The notes under the pieces: model-generated
Databases searched by the model: none
Told to the model about the DNA's origin: nothing
The model's input: only the letters and a program-made list of their open reading frames with translations
Shown here: in pieces, positions 1-7,384 of the stretch
Numbering within the stretch: the stretch's first letter is position 1
Layout: every line of letters starts with the position of its first letter
Translations under genes and position numbers: made by a program
Assembly (NCBI GenBank): GCA_016212825.1
Contig: JACRDS010000139.1
Coordinates: 1 to 46,074, forward strand
Direction: 5' to 3'
DNA length: 46,074 nucleotides
Origin: Elusimicrobiota bacterium
GTDB lineage: Bacteria; Elusimicrobiota; Elusimicrobia; UBA1565; UBA9628

Positions 1-582
<582 letters not shown>

Positions 583-917
583 ATGGTTTGGACGTTTTCC
601 CCGCGCTAAGGGCGCCGGTACTTCCGTTTTTCTCCAAATGGAGTGAATTGACTTTATTAGCTCTTCCTTGTTTCCGCTGCTTCCACGCTCTCCCCGGGGG
701 GGGAAGGCGCTTCCACAGCGGAACACACCATTCTTACCTTAGCGCCCTCTCCCCACTCGCGGTCTTGCGACCGCTCATAAGGGACAGAGCGCCTATTCGC
801 TGTCAAACCCGATTTTTCAAAGAGCGAAATTTACCCTAGCCGGTCTTCCTCTGCTTCTGGAAGCCGCTAGCGGCAAATTGCTTTGCCGTCCGCTTGACTT
901 CACAAGCTGACCTCAAC
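583..917 (-). other. 16S rRNA leader (no gene)
   Basis: This stretch holds no credible protein gene on either strand; short reading frames here lack start signals and family features. It is the transcribed leader between the rRNA promoter and the 16S 5' end. Local hairpins are visible: 8-bp arms TTCCGCTG (672-679) and CAGCGGAA (716-723), and GCGGTC (759-764) with GACCGC (769-774). A boxA element lies at 814-826. A further TTGACA (minus strand, 801-806) could be the -35 of a second promoter, but no good -10 follows it. The 949-1051 stretch beyond the promoter is likewise non-coding. Confidence 0.7.
814..826 (-). promoter_or_regulatory. boxA rRNA antitermination element
   Basis: On the minus strand this reads CGCTCTTTGAAAA, very close to bacterial rRNA boxA elements (core GCTCTTTGAAAA, bound by NusB/NusE). 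It lies in the leader between the promoter and the 16S gene, where boxA is expected. Confidence 0.75.
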
Positions 918-948
918 ATTATAGCACACAACCACCACCGCGTGTCAA
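918..948 (-). promoter_or_regulatory. rRNA operon promoter
   Basis: The minus strand has perfect sigma-70 hexamers: TTGACA at 948-943 and TATAAT at 923-918, with a 19-bp spacer. An A-rich tract, AGAAAATAGT, sits directly upstream of the -35 and resembles an UP element. The promoter faces the 16S gene. The spacer is two bases longer than the usual 17. Confidence 0.85.
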
Positions 949-1051
949 CAACTATTTTCTCCGTCTGAGAATCGCGGGATCCGCGCTTGACATAAAGGGA
1001 GTGCCGCGCGAAGAGCCGCGGGGCCGGGGGCGGCCTGGGGCTCCCGGAGGA

Positions 1052-1081
1052 TGTGACTTTTTTACATATATATATTATAAT
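1052..1081 (+). promoter_or_regulatory. Promoter of the AAA+ ATPase gene, probably leaderless
   Basis: TGTGAC (1052-1057), an 18-bp spacer and TATAAT (1076-1081) sit immediately before the ATG at 1088. Six bases separate the -10 from the start codon, so transcription would begin on or next to the A of the ATG. Confidence 0.6.
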
Positions 1082-1087
1082 GGTCGC

Positions 1088-2314
1088 ATGGAGAGGCTGT
1101 TGGGAGCTCTGCTGGAGTCCGTCCATTTCCGTTCCGCGAGTCCGCGCATCGCCGTTCTCCTTGGCCCGCGCGGCGTGGGCAAGACCTTCCTGGCCATGGA
1201 GCAGCAGAAGCGGCGCGGCAGCCGGGGCGTTGCGGCTTTTTGGGATGACTGGGAGTTCCGGAAGAAATCTATTTCATCCCCCTACGCGTTCCTAGATCAG
1301 CAGCAGACGCTTCTTTTCAAAAAAGTACTTGCACTTATTGATGAATTCGCAAAAGCGCCTAGGTGCTGGGACAATATTACCGACCTTTACAACGCTCAAA
1401 GTGAAAAGGTGGATTTTATAGCCACTTCTAGCTATTTAGCCAATTTGTCTATACAAAATAAGCGTTTTATTAAGTCCAAGTGCAGCAGGTACAGGATTCA
1501 TCCGATATCGTTGTCTGAATTGCTTAAAGTCGGCTTCCTTCCGGCTAGGGATAAGTGCGATAATATCATCAATCATATTATATTTTCCCCTCCTGACCCT
1601 GGCCGCAGGGGTGCCAATCTTATTGATTTTCTTTTAAAATTTGGTGGTTTTCCTGAGCCTTTCCTTGGCCAGAGCGAAAAGAAACATGAGATATGGCTTA
1701 AAGCTAGGCGGGATATGCTTATCCGGGACGATTTGCGGGAAATGACCAGGATCCAGCAGCTCCCTGGGGTCGAATCATTGATGGAAATGATCATCCCGGG
1801 GGATCTCCTTTCCTTTAATACCCTGCGCCTGAACCTGGGGGTCAATGGGGCGACGGCCCGTTTGTGGCTGGGGCACCTGGAACGGCTCCACTATTGTTTT
1901 CGGGTGGAGCCTTATGCGGGGAAGTTGCCGCGGACTTTGCGGCATGCGGCGAAACTCTACCTTTACGATTGGTCGGCTGTGGCTGATGGGGCTTTGCGGT
2001 TCGAGAACCTGGTGGCGTGCGCTTTATTGAGATGGTGCCATTTCGCGCAGGACTGGGGTGGCGAGCTGCTGGATCTGAAGTTCGTGCGCGACAAGGAGAG
2101 GCGGTCTGTGCCTTTCCTTCTGACTCTGGGCGGCAGGCCGCGGCTGTTGGTGGGGACGACTTTGGGTGAGGCTGGGGATGTGGGGCATATGCGGTATTTC
2201 AGCGAGCGGCTGAAGGTGCCGGGGGTGTTGGTGGCGTTGGGGCGAAAGGGGGCGGGAGAGATTGGCGGGATGGGGGTGCTGCCGGCCGCGAGTTTTTTGG
2301 CGGCGATCCCGTAG
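1088..2314 (+). CDS. AAA+ ATPase, DUF4143-type ATP-binding protein
   Basis: The predicted 408-aa protein has a Walker A motif GPRGVGKT (26-33), a Walker B-like ALIDE (82-86) and a C-terminal region with the flow of the AAA_14/DUF4143 ATPases (GGFPEPF, then an RRDMLIRDDL segment and a winged-helix-like part). Members are widespread, often mobile or associated with toxin-type modules; the exact role is unknown. The ATG at 1088 was chosen over a GTG at 1001 because a promoter -10 lies at 1076-1081. The middle of the gene (about 1260-1800) uses many A/T-ending codons and looks much less GC-rich than every neighbour, which suggests horizontal acquisition. Confidence 0.8.
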   Translation: MERLLGALLESVHFRSASPRIAVLLGPRGVGKTFLAMEQQKRRGSRGVAAFWDDWEFRKKSISSPYAFLDQQQTLLFKKVLALIDEFAKAPRCWDNITDLYNAQSEKVDFIATSSYLANLSIQNKRFIKSKCSRYRIHPISLSELLKVGFLPARDKCDNIINHIIFSPPDPGRRGANLIDFLLKFGGFPEPFLGQSEKKHEIWLKARRDMLIRDDLREMTRIQQLPGVESLMEMIIPGDLLSFNTLRLNLGVNGATARLWLGHLERLHYCFRVEPYAGKLPRTLRHAAKLYLYDWSAVADGALRFENLVACALLRWCHFAQDWGGELLDLKFVRDKERRSVPFLLTLGGRPRLLVGTTLGEAGDVGHMRYFSERLKVPGVLVALGRKGAGEIGGMGVLPAASFLAAIP

Positions 2315-2351
2315 GGCAGGCGTCCTGCCGACACATCGACGCCGGCCAGCT

Positions 2352-2360
2352 TGATATACT
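2352..2360 (+). promoter_or_regulatory. Candidate extended -10 promoter
   Basis: TGATATACT is an extended -10 (TGn followed by TATACT), 12 bases before the ATG at 2373. No convincing -35 is visible, which is common for extended -10 promoters. Confidence 0.4.
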
Positions 2361-2372
2361 AGTCAGCGCATC

Positions 2373-2810
2373 ATGAAGCTCCCCCCCGCGCGCAGCCTCA
2401 TCGCCACCCTCGTGGCCGTCCTCCTCGGAGCCCCCCTGCTCCTGATGTACGCGCGCTGGGGCAGCATCTGGCTCTGGCCCGGCCTCGTCCTCCTCGCCAT
2501 CGCGGCCGCCTGGCGGCGCCTCTGGTACCCCCGCTCCGGCTACACCGTGCTCATCGGCTGCGGGGCCGGCGCGCTCGCCGGCATCCTCCTGGGCGCCCTC
2601 CTGACCATCCCCGCCGCCTCGGCCCTGAAAGGCGTGAAGATCCGCCCCAGCCTGCTCCGGACGGTCCTCATGTTCCACGGCAGCTGGATCGGGCTGCTCG
2701 TCGGGCTCTTCGTCGGCTACTACAGGCACCTCAAGAAGGTCATGGGCGGCCCGACGCCCGCCATCCCCCTGCCCTCGCCCGCGGTTCCGCCCCCCGGCCA
2801 GGTCCGATAA
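2373..2810 (+). CDS. Small integral membrane protein, unknown function
   Basis: This 145-aa protein is not recognised as a member of a named family. Hydrophobic segments at about 9-27, 31-46, 56-81 and 99-118 suggest four membrane spans, with basic residues (RR, RHLKK) at the segment ends. The C-terminus is a Pro-rich tail (about 128-145). It stands alone between the ATPase gene and a bidirectional terminator shared with the convergent Cys-rich protein gene. Confidence 0.7.
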   Translation: MKLPPARSLIATLVAVLLGAPLLLMYARWGSIWLWPGLVLLAIAAAWRRLWYPRSGYTVLIGCGAGALAGILLGALLTIPAASALKGVKIRPSLLRTVLMFHGSWIGLLVGLFVGYYRHLKKVMGGPTPAIPLPSPAVPPPGQVR

Positions 2811-2839
2811 AAAGCCCCGGGCTCACGCCCAGGGCTTTT
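2810..2839. terminator. Bidirectional rho-independent terminator
   Basis: Stem AAAAGCCC (2810-2817) pairs with GGGCTTTT (2832-2839), and the inner stem GGGC/GCCC closes on a TCAC loop. The U-tract exists on both strands. It lies between convergent genes ending at 2810 (plus) and 2854 (minus). Confidence 0.85.
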
Positions 2840-2853
2840 CAAGGGAACGGCGC

Positions 2854-3582
2854 TCAGTGCTTGGGGCCCGGCAGCACGCTCTTGCCCATCTCCCGCAGGC
2901 AGGCCGAGGAGAGTTTTTCCTTGTTCTTCTTCAGGCACGCCCCGATCATGTCGGCGCCCTGCCCCGCGCAGAACTTCTCGACGTATTCCCCGCACGCCCC
3001 CTTGGGCTTCGGGGTCTTCCGGTTCGGCCCCGTGTCCACGGAGGGCTTGTACATATCCGCCTTGCAGGCCGGGGAGACCTTGCCTTCGTTCTGCTTCAGG
3101 CATTCGCCGATCTTGGCCGGCGTACTCTCCTTGCAGAACTGTTCGACGAACTCCCCGCAAGCGCCCTTGGAATTCGGAGACGGCTTGCCCACAGCCGGCC
3201 CCTTGTACATCTCCGCCTTGCATGCGGCGGAGACCTTGTCTTCGTTCTGCTTCAGGCACTCGCCGATCTTGGCCGGAGTCTTCTCCTTGCAGAACTTGTT
3301 GACATATTCTCCGCAGGGCCCCTTGGCCTTCGGGAACTGCCGTCGGGGGATACCGGCCTCGGCCCTGGCCATATCCTCCCGGCAGGCGGCGGAGATCTTG
3401 TCGAAGTTCTGGTGCAGGCATTCGCCGACCTTGTCTCCCGCCTTGCCCTTGCAGAACTTCTCGGTGAACTCGACGCAAGGCCCGCCCGGCTGAACCCCCT
3501 GAGAAGCCTTCGACTTAGGAGCCGCCGCCCACACCGGCCCCGTCAGCAGAAGGGCCGCCGAACATATCGCCATCGCGCGCAT
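2854..3582 (-). CDS. Secreted protein with four Cys-rich GLG1-like repeats
   Basis: The 242-aa protein starts with a signal peptide (MRAMAICSAALLL, cleavage likely after an AxA near residue 21). Four repeats of about 40 residues follow, each with the pattern C-x5-FC-x10-CL-x2-N-x6-C. This spacing matches the Cys-rich GLG1/FGF-receptor repeat (PF00839-like), known from a Golgi protein and also found in bacterial secreted proteins. Each repeat probably forms two disulfides outside the cytoplasm. The start at 3582 is supported by a GGGAGG ribosome site that overlaps the end of the upstream EF-G gene; the gap is 11 bases, so the two are cotranscribed. Function unknown. Confidence 0.8.
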   Translation of the reverse strand: MRAMAICSAALLLTGPVWAAAPKSKASQGVQPGGPCVEFTEKFCKGKAGDKVGECLHQNFDKISAACREDMARAEAGIPRRQFPKAKGPCGEYVNKFCKEKTPAKIGECLKQNEDKVSAACKAEMYKGPAVGKPSPNSKGACGEFVEQFCKESTPAKIGECLKQNEGKVSPACKADMYKPSVDTGPNRKTPKPKGACGEYVEKFCAGQGADMIGACLKKNKEKLSSACLREMGKSVLPGPKH

Positions 3583-3593
3583 AACCGCCTCCC

Positions 3594-5648
3594 TCACGCC
3601 TCCTGCTCCTCCTTCTTGGCCACCTTCGCCTGCTCCACGATCCCCGCCACCAGGTGCGAAGGCACCGTCTCGTAGTGCGAGAACGTCATGGTGTAGGCGC
3701 CGCGGCCGCCCGTTATGGACTTCATCTCGTTGACGTACTTGTACATCTCGTCGAGCGGCACCTTGGCCTTGATGACCTGGCTGCCGTCCGCCGCCTCCAT
3801 GCCCATGACGCGGCCCCGCCGTTGGTTCAAAGAACCGGCGATGTCGCCCATGTACTGCTCCGGCACCACGAATTCCACGTCCATGATCGGCTCCAGGATC
3901 ACCGGCCTCGCCTTCTCCAGGCCCTCCTGGAAAGCGTAGCGCGCCGCGATCTGGAAGGCGATGTCCTTGGAGTCCACCGGATGCATCTTGCCGTCGTAGA
4001 CCGTCGCCCGCACGTCCACGATCGGGTAGCCCGCCTGGATGCCCGAGTTCAGCGCGGCCCGGATGCCCTTCTCGCAGCTCGCCATGAACGGCGCCGAGAT
4101 CGCCCCGCCCTTGATCGCGCTGGCGAACTCGAAGCCCGTGCCGCGCGGCAGGGGCTCCACGTGCAGCCCGACCTCGGCGAACTGCCCGGAGCCGCCCGTC
4201 TGCTTCTTGTGCCGGTACATCCCGCTGCCCTTGCCCACGATCGTCTCTTTGTAGGCCACCTTGGGCGTGCCCACGTCCGCGGCCACGCCGTAGCGCAGGC
4301 GCATGCGGTTGATCATCAGGTTGATGTGGATGTCGCCCATGCCCGCCACGATCATCTCCTGCGTCTGCTCGTCGCGGGTCAGCTGGAAGGTCGGGTCCTC
4401 GGCCGTCAGCTTGCGCAGGGCCGTGGAGATCTTGTCCTCGTCCGCGCGGGACTTGGGCTTGAGACTGAAGGAGATGGCCGGCTCCGGGAACTGGATCGGG
4501 TCCACCTTCAGCTGCGCTTTCTCGTCGGAGAGGCAGTCGTTGGTGCTGGTGTCCTTGAGCTTGGCCACGCAGGCGATGTCGCCGGCCGAGGCCTCGTCCA
4601 TCGGGGACTGGTTCTTGCCCACCAAAGAGAAGATCGGGCCGATCTTCTCCCTGGCGCCCTTGTTCACGTTGTAGAAGCCCGAGTTGCCCGCCACCTTGCC
4701 CGAGAACACCTTGAAGATCGTGATCTGGCCCATGTACGGGTCGGAGAGGGTCTTGAAGACCAGCGCCGCGAACGGCCCGTTGGAGTCGAGCTCCAGCGCC
4801 TTCTTCTCGCCGCCGGCGTCGGCGGCCTCGACCGCGGGCCGGTCCGCCGGGGACGGCAGATAGCCGGCGATGACCTCGAGGAGCTCCCTGACCCCCACCA
4901 TGGAGGTCGAGGCGCCGCAGAGCACCGGCGCGATCCTGCCTTCGGCCACGGCCTTGCGCAGGGCGCCCCTGATCTCGTCGGCGGAGAGCTCGCCCTTCTC
5001 CAGATACTTCTCGAGCAGCGCGTCGTCCGTCTCGGCCACGGACTCCGCCAGGGCCGACTTGGCCGCCTCGGCCTTGGCCTTGTCCTCGCCGGCGAGCGCG
5101 TCCATCCCCTGCCCCGTGAGCAGGTTGGCCACGCCCTTCAGGGACGACTGGCCGCCCTGCGGATAGGTCAGGGCCACGCAGTGCTTGCCGAAGCGCTTGC
5201 GCAGGGCCTCCAGGGTCCGGTCGAACTCCGTGTTGTCCTTGTCGAGCTTGTTGATGAAGAAGACCGGGGAGACGCCGCGCTCCTTGGCCATCTTGTAGCC
5301 CCGCTCCGTGCCCAGCTCGATGCCGCCCATGGCGTTGACCACCACCAGGCTCGCGTCCGCCGCGCGCAGGCCGCCGATCATCTCGCCCACAAAATCCGTG
5401 TAGCCGGGGGTATCGATCATGTTGACCTTCACCGCGCCGGCCTTGAGGTTCATCAACGACGAACTCAGGGAGCACTTGCGCTCCTTCTCGTCCTCGTTGT
5501 AGTCGGAGACCGTATTGCCCGCGTCCACGCTGCCCATGCGGGAGATCGCTCCCGAGGCGCAGAGCATGGCCTCGGCCAGCGAGGTCTTGCCGCAGCCGGA
5601 ATGGCCGGCCAGAATGATGTTCCTGATGTTCTTGGTTTCGATGGACAT
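3594..5648 (-). CDS. fusA: Translation elongation factor G paralog (EF-G-like GTPase)
   Basis: The 684-aa protein has the full EF-G layout. G1 is GHSGCGKT (15-22), G3 is DTPGY, G4 is NKLD, and domains II-V follow, with the domain IV segment containing YRHKKQTGGSGQFAEV and a C-terminal GxRGAYTMTFSHYE segment. Length equals the family norm. The divergent P-loop (GHSGCGKT rather than GHIDAGKT) and short G2 region resemble the EF-G2/FusA-like paralogs rather than the main elongation factor, so it may act in recycling or another step, not canonical translocation. The start has an AGGAG site six bases upstream. Confidence 0.9.
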   Translation of the reverse strand: MSIETKNIRNIILAGHSGCGKTSLAEAMLCASGAISRMGSVDAGNTVSDYNEDEKERKCSLSSSLMNLKAGAVKVNMIDTPGYTDFVGEMIGGLRAADASLVVVNAMGGIELGTERGYKMAKERGVSPVFFINKLDKDNTEFDRTLEALRKRFGKHCVALTYPQGGQSSLKGVANLLTGQGMDALAGEDKAKAEAAKSALAESVAETDDALLEKYLEKGELSADEIRGALRKAVAEGRIAPVLCGASTSMVGVRELLEVIAGYLPSPADRPAVEAADAGGEKKALELDSNGPFAALVFKTLSDPYMGQITIFKVFSGKVAGNSGFYNVNKGAREKIGPIFSLVGKNQSPMDEASAGDIACVAKLKDTSTNDCLSDEKAQLKVDPIQFPEPAISFSLKPKSRADEDKISTALRKLTAEDPTFQLTRDEQTQEMIVAGMGDIHINLMINRMRLRYGVAADVGTPKVAYKETIVGKGSGMYRHKKQTGGSGQFAEVGLHVEPLPRGTGFEFASAIKGGAISAPFMASCEKGIRAALNSGIQAGYPIVDVRATVYDGKMHPVDSKDIAFQIAARYAFQEGLEKARPVILEPIMDVEFVVPEQYMGDIAGSLNQRRGRVMGMEAADGSQVIKAKVPLDEMYKYVNEMKSITGGRGAYTMTFSHYETVPSHLVAGIVEQAKVAKKEEQEA

Positions 5649-5701
5649 GGCGTGCTCCTGAGATTATGGCCGATAACGACTAATCCAGACCGTGGAATTA
5701 C

Positions 5702-5729
5702 AATATAGCATTAAGACCACCGGATTGAA
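5702..5729 (-). promoter_or_regulatory. Candidate promoter of the EF-G operon
   Basis: On the minus strand TATATT (5707-5702) is preceded by TTCAAT at 5729-5724 with a 16-bp spacer. The -35 match is weak. It lies about 50 bases before the start codon. Confidence 0.35.
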
Positions 5730-5735
5730 GCACCG

Positions 5736-6686
5736 CTAGGGGACGAGCCGGATGTCCGGCTTGGGCTGCAGTTTCAAGGGCATGAGGTCATGTCCCGGGA
5801 AGATGACCAACTGCGGGACCTCCTTGGCCATCCGGCTCATCATGTTGAGCTTGCGCCAGTACTGCGGGGGGTCGGACATGGTCTGCGGCTGGGGCAAGGC
5901 CAGATCCTGGCAGTTGTCCAGCACCCAGGCCGCGTCCCCGGCCAGCAGGACCGGTCCGGAATCCAGGTTCACCCACAGCCCCAGGCTGCCCGGGCTGTGC
6001 CCCGAGAGGTCGATCAGATAGACCGAGCCGTCCTGGAACAGGTCCAGGCCATGGTCGAAGACCCCGTAGGCCGGAGCGCCGGCGAGGTCCGCCAGCCGGA
6101 GCCGGAGCTTGGCCTCCATGGCCGCCGGGTCGAACTCTCCCGGCAGCGGGCCGGTCCTGGTCTTCTGCGCCTGCGCGTCCCATTCCCGGCGGTCCGCGAC
6201 CACGGTGGCGTTCGGGTAGGCGTCGAGCCGCCCCGTATGGTCCCAGTGCAGGTGCGAGAGCATGACCCAGCGCACGTCCTCGAGCCTGACCCCGCCGCGC
6301 TCCAGCTGGGAGGCCAGGTCCCCCTTCGGCGAAGGAGAATAGGCCGCGTGGAACTCCCCCGGCCCCGCCCCCCCCTGCGGCGGCAGGCCCGCGTCGAACA
6401 GGATGAGGCCCTGCTCCGGATGCCTGATCAGGAACGCGGGCAGGCTGAGCTGGACGCGGGAGCGCGGGCTCTTGAGCTCCGAGAGCAGGTCTCCCGGAAC
6501 CGTCACCGAGCCCGTATCGTAGACCGCCAGGGAGAGCCCCGACGCCCGGCGCCGGGTCACCAGCTCCTGCAGGAAGAATCTGGGCAGGGGTCGGATGTCC
6601 TTGGGCTCCAGCCGGCGCGCGGCCGGCAGGGCGCAGCCCGCCAGCAGGGCCAAGCCGACGCAGAACGGCGCGCGGGACCTCGCCAT
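5736..6686 (-). CDS. Metallo-beta-lactamase-fold hydrolase, putative lipoprotein
   Basis: From the ATG at 6686 this is a 316-aa protein beginning MARSRAPFCVGLALLAGCAL, with a lipobox LAGC that predicts lipid anchoring at Cys17. The MBL-fold signature HLHWDH is present (HxHxDH), followed by a GHSPGSL metal-binding His and a later GDAAW (metal-bridging Asp), then FPGHD near the end. This is the lactonase/N-acyl homoserine lactonase-like branch of the fold (dinuclear zinc or iron hydrolases). An in-frame ATG further upstream would give a long N-terminal extension and hide the signal peptide, so the shorter start was preferred. It diverges from the Hxs operon; no functional link is evident. Confidence 0.85.
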   Translation of the reverse strand: MARSRAPFCVGLALLAGCALPAARRLEPKDIRPLPRFFLQELVTRRRASGLSLAVYDTGSVTVPGDLLSELKSPRSRVQLSLPAFLIRHPEQGLILFDAGLPPQGGAGPGEFHAAYSPSPKGDLASQLERGGVRLEDVRWVMLSHLHWDHTGRLDAYPNATVVADRREWDAQAQKTRTGPLPGEFDPAAMEAKLRLRLADLAGAPAYGVFDHGLDLFQDGSVYLIDLSGHSPGSLGLWVNLDSGPVLLAGDAAWVLDNCQDLALPQPQTMSDPPQYWRKLNMMSRMAKEVPQLVIFPGHDLMPLKLQPKPDIRLVP

Positions 6687-6717
6687 GGCCCCGATGGTAC
6701 CATAGAAGCCCGTCGTC

Positions 6718-6747
6718 TTGACAGGCTCCGGAATATTGGAGTATCCT
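6718..6747 (+). promoter_or_regulatory. Promoter of the long Hxs/rSAM/nitrogenase-like operon
   Basis: TTGACA (6718-6723), an 18-bp spacer and TATCCT (6742-6747) lie upstream of a strong Shine-Dalgarno AAGGAGG (6777-6783) and the GTG start at 6794. This is the only evident promoter for the 13 genes that follow. Confidence 0.65.
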
Positions 6748-6752
6748 AATAT
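6733..6752. promoter_or_regulatory. Interrupted dyad overlapping the operon promoter, candidate operator
   Basis: ATATTGGA (6733-6740) pairs with TCC-T-AATAT (6744-6752) around a GTA centre, with one bulged base. It covers the spacer and -10 of the predicted promoter, where a repressor would block transcription. Binding is inferred from position only. Confidence 0.35.
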
Positions 6753-6793
6753 GTCTATTCTCGTAGAGTAGTCCGAAAGGAGGAGGGAATCGC

Positions 6794-7384
6794 GTGGCCG
6801 ACAGCGCAACCAAGGGACTCAGCCTCGACATCGACACCGGCGTCTACAGCATGGACGCCGTCCAAGCGGCCGCCTACACCTTCACCGACCGGGCCTACGT
6901 GCGCATCACGCGCCGGGGCGCCAAGGGGGTCAGCGTTTCCCTCCAGCCCAAGGCCAAGGATGCCGACGCCCAGGCGCTGGCCGGGGAATTCCACAACGAG
7001 CTCCTCCATGAGACCCTCCGGCGCAAGGTCTCGGACTCCAACAAGAAGATCCGCGAGTTCATCGTGACCAAGGCCCTGGTCTCGGCCCAGGTCCCCAGCG
7101 CGCCCCCGCCGGCGGCGGCGCCGGCCGAGGAGTGCCCCGAATGCGCGGCCGAAGCCCGCGCCGCGCAGGAGAAGAAGGGCGCGGCTCCCCAGGCCCAGCC
7201 CGCGGCGGTGGACCCCGACCTGGAGAAGGAGATCGAGAAGCTCCTGACCGAGATCGAGAAATCCGGCCCCGGCGGCAGCGACCCGCTGGGAGTGGCCGTG
7301 CCCTGGGAGAAGAAGTTCGGTGCCAAAGGCGCCGCCAAAGGCAAAACCAAGGACGCGTCCCAGAAGAAGGGGAAGAAGGCGTGA
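6794..7384 (+). CDS. hxsD: HxsD-like protein of a His-Xaa-Ser system, with extra C-terminal domain
   Basis: Residues 1-98 match the pattern I know for HxsD (His-Xaa-Ser system): a YSMDAVQAAAYTFTDRAYV block (18-36), then a short beta segment, EFHNELLHETLRRKV and IREFIVTKAL. HxsD accompanies the rSAM maturases HxsB and HxsC and may act as precursor-recognition or partner protein. The protein is 196 aa, about twice the usual length. The extension has an Ala/Pro linker, a CPEC motif (a possible metal or redox site), a charged helix DLEKEIEKLLTEIEK and a Lys-rich tail. The GTG start has a strong AAGGAGG ten bases upstream. The stop overlaps the next start (GTGA). Confidence 0.75.
   Translation: MADSATKGLSLDIDTGVYSMDAVQAAAYTFTDRAYVRITRRGAKGVSVSLQPKAKDADAQALAGEFHNELLHETLRRKVSDSNKKIREFIVTKALVSAQVPSAPPPAAAPAEECPECAAEARAAQEKKGAAPQAQPAAVDPDLEKEIEKLLTEIEKSGPGGSDPLGVAVPWEKKFGAKGAAKGKTKDASQKKGKKA

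Noticed and set aside
778..806. Second rRNA promoter (P2)
   Set aside because: A TTGACA is present on the minus strand but only poor -10 candidates follow at unusual spacing.
987..992. TTGACA on the plus strand as a promoter -35
   Set aside because: No -10 follows at 16-19 bases; the TATAAT at 1076 is far too distant and has its own -35.
2854..5475. Large minus-strand reading frame of 873 codons
   Set aside because: Most of it is antisense-frame to the EF-G gene and has a Gly/Arg-rich shadow composition. Only its last 242 codons, from 3582, form a real gene.
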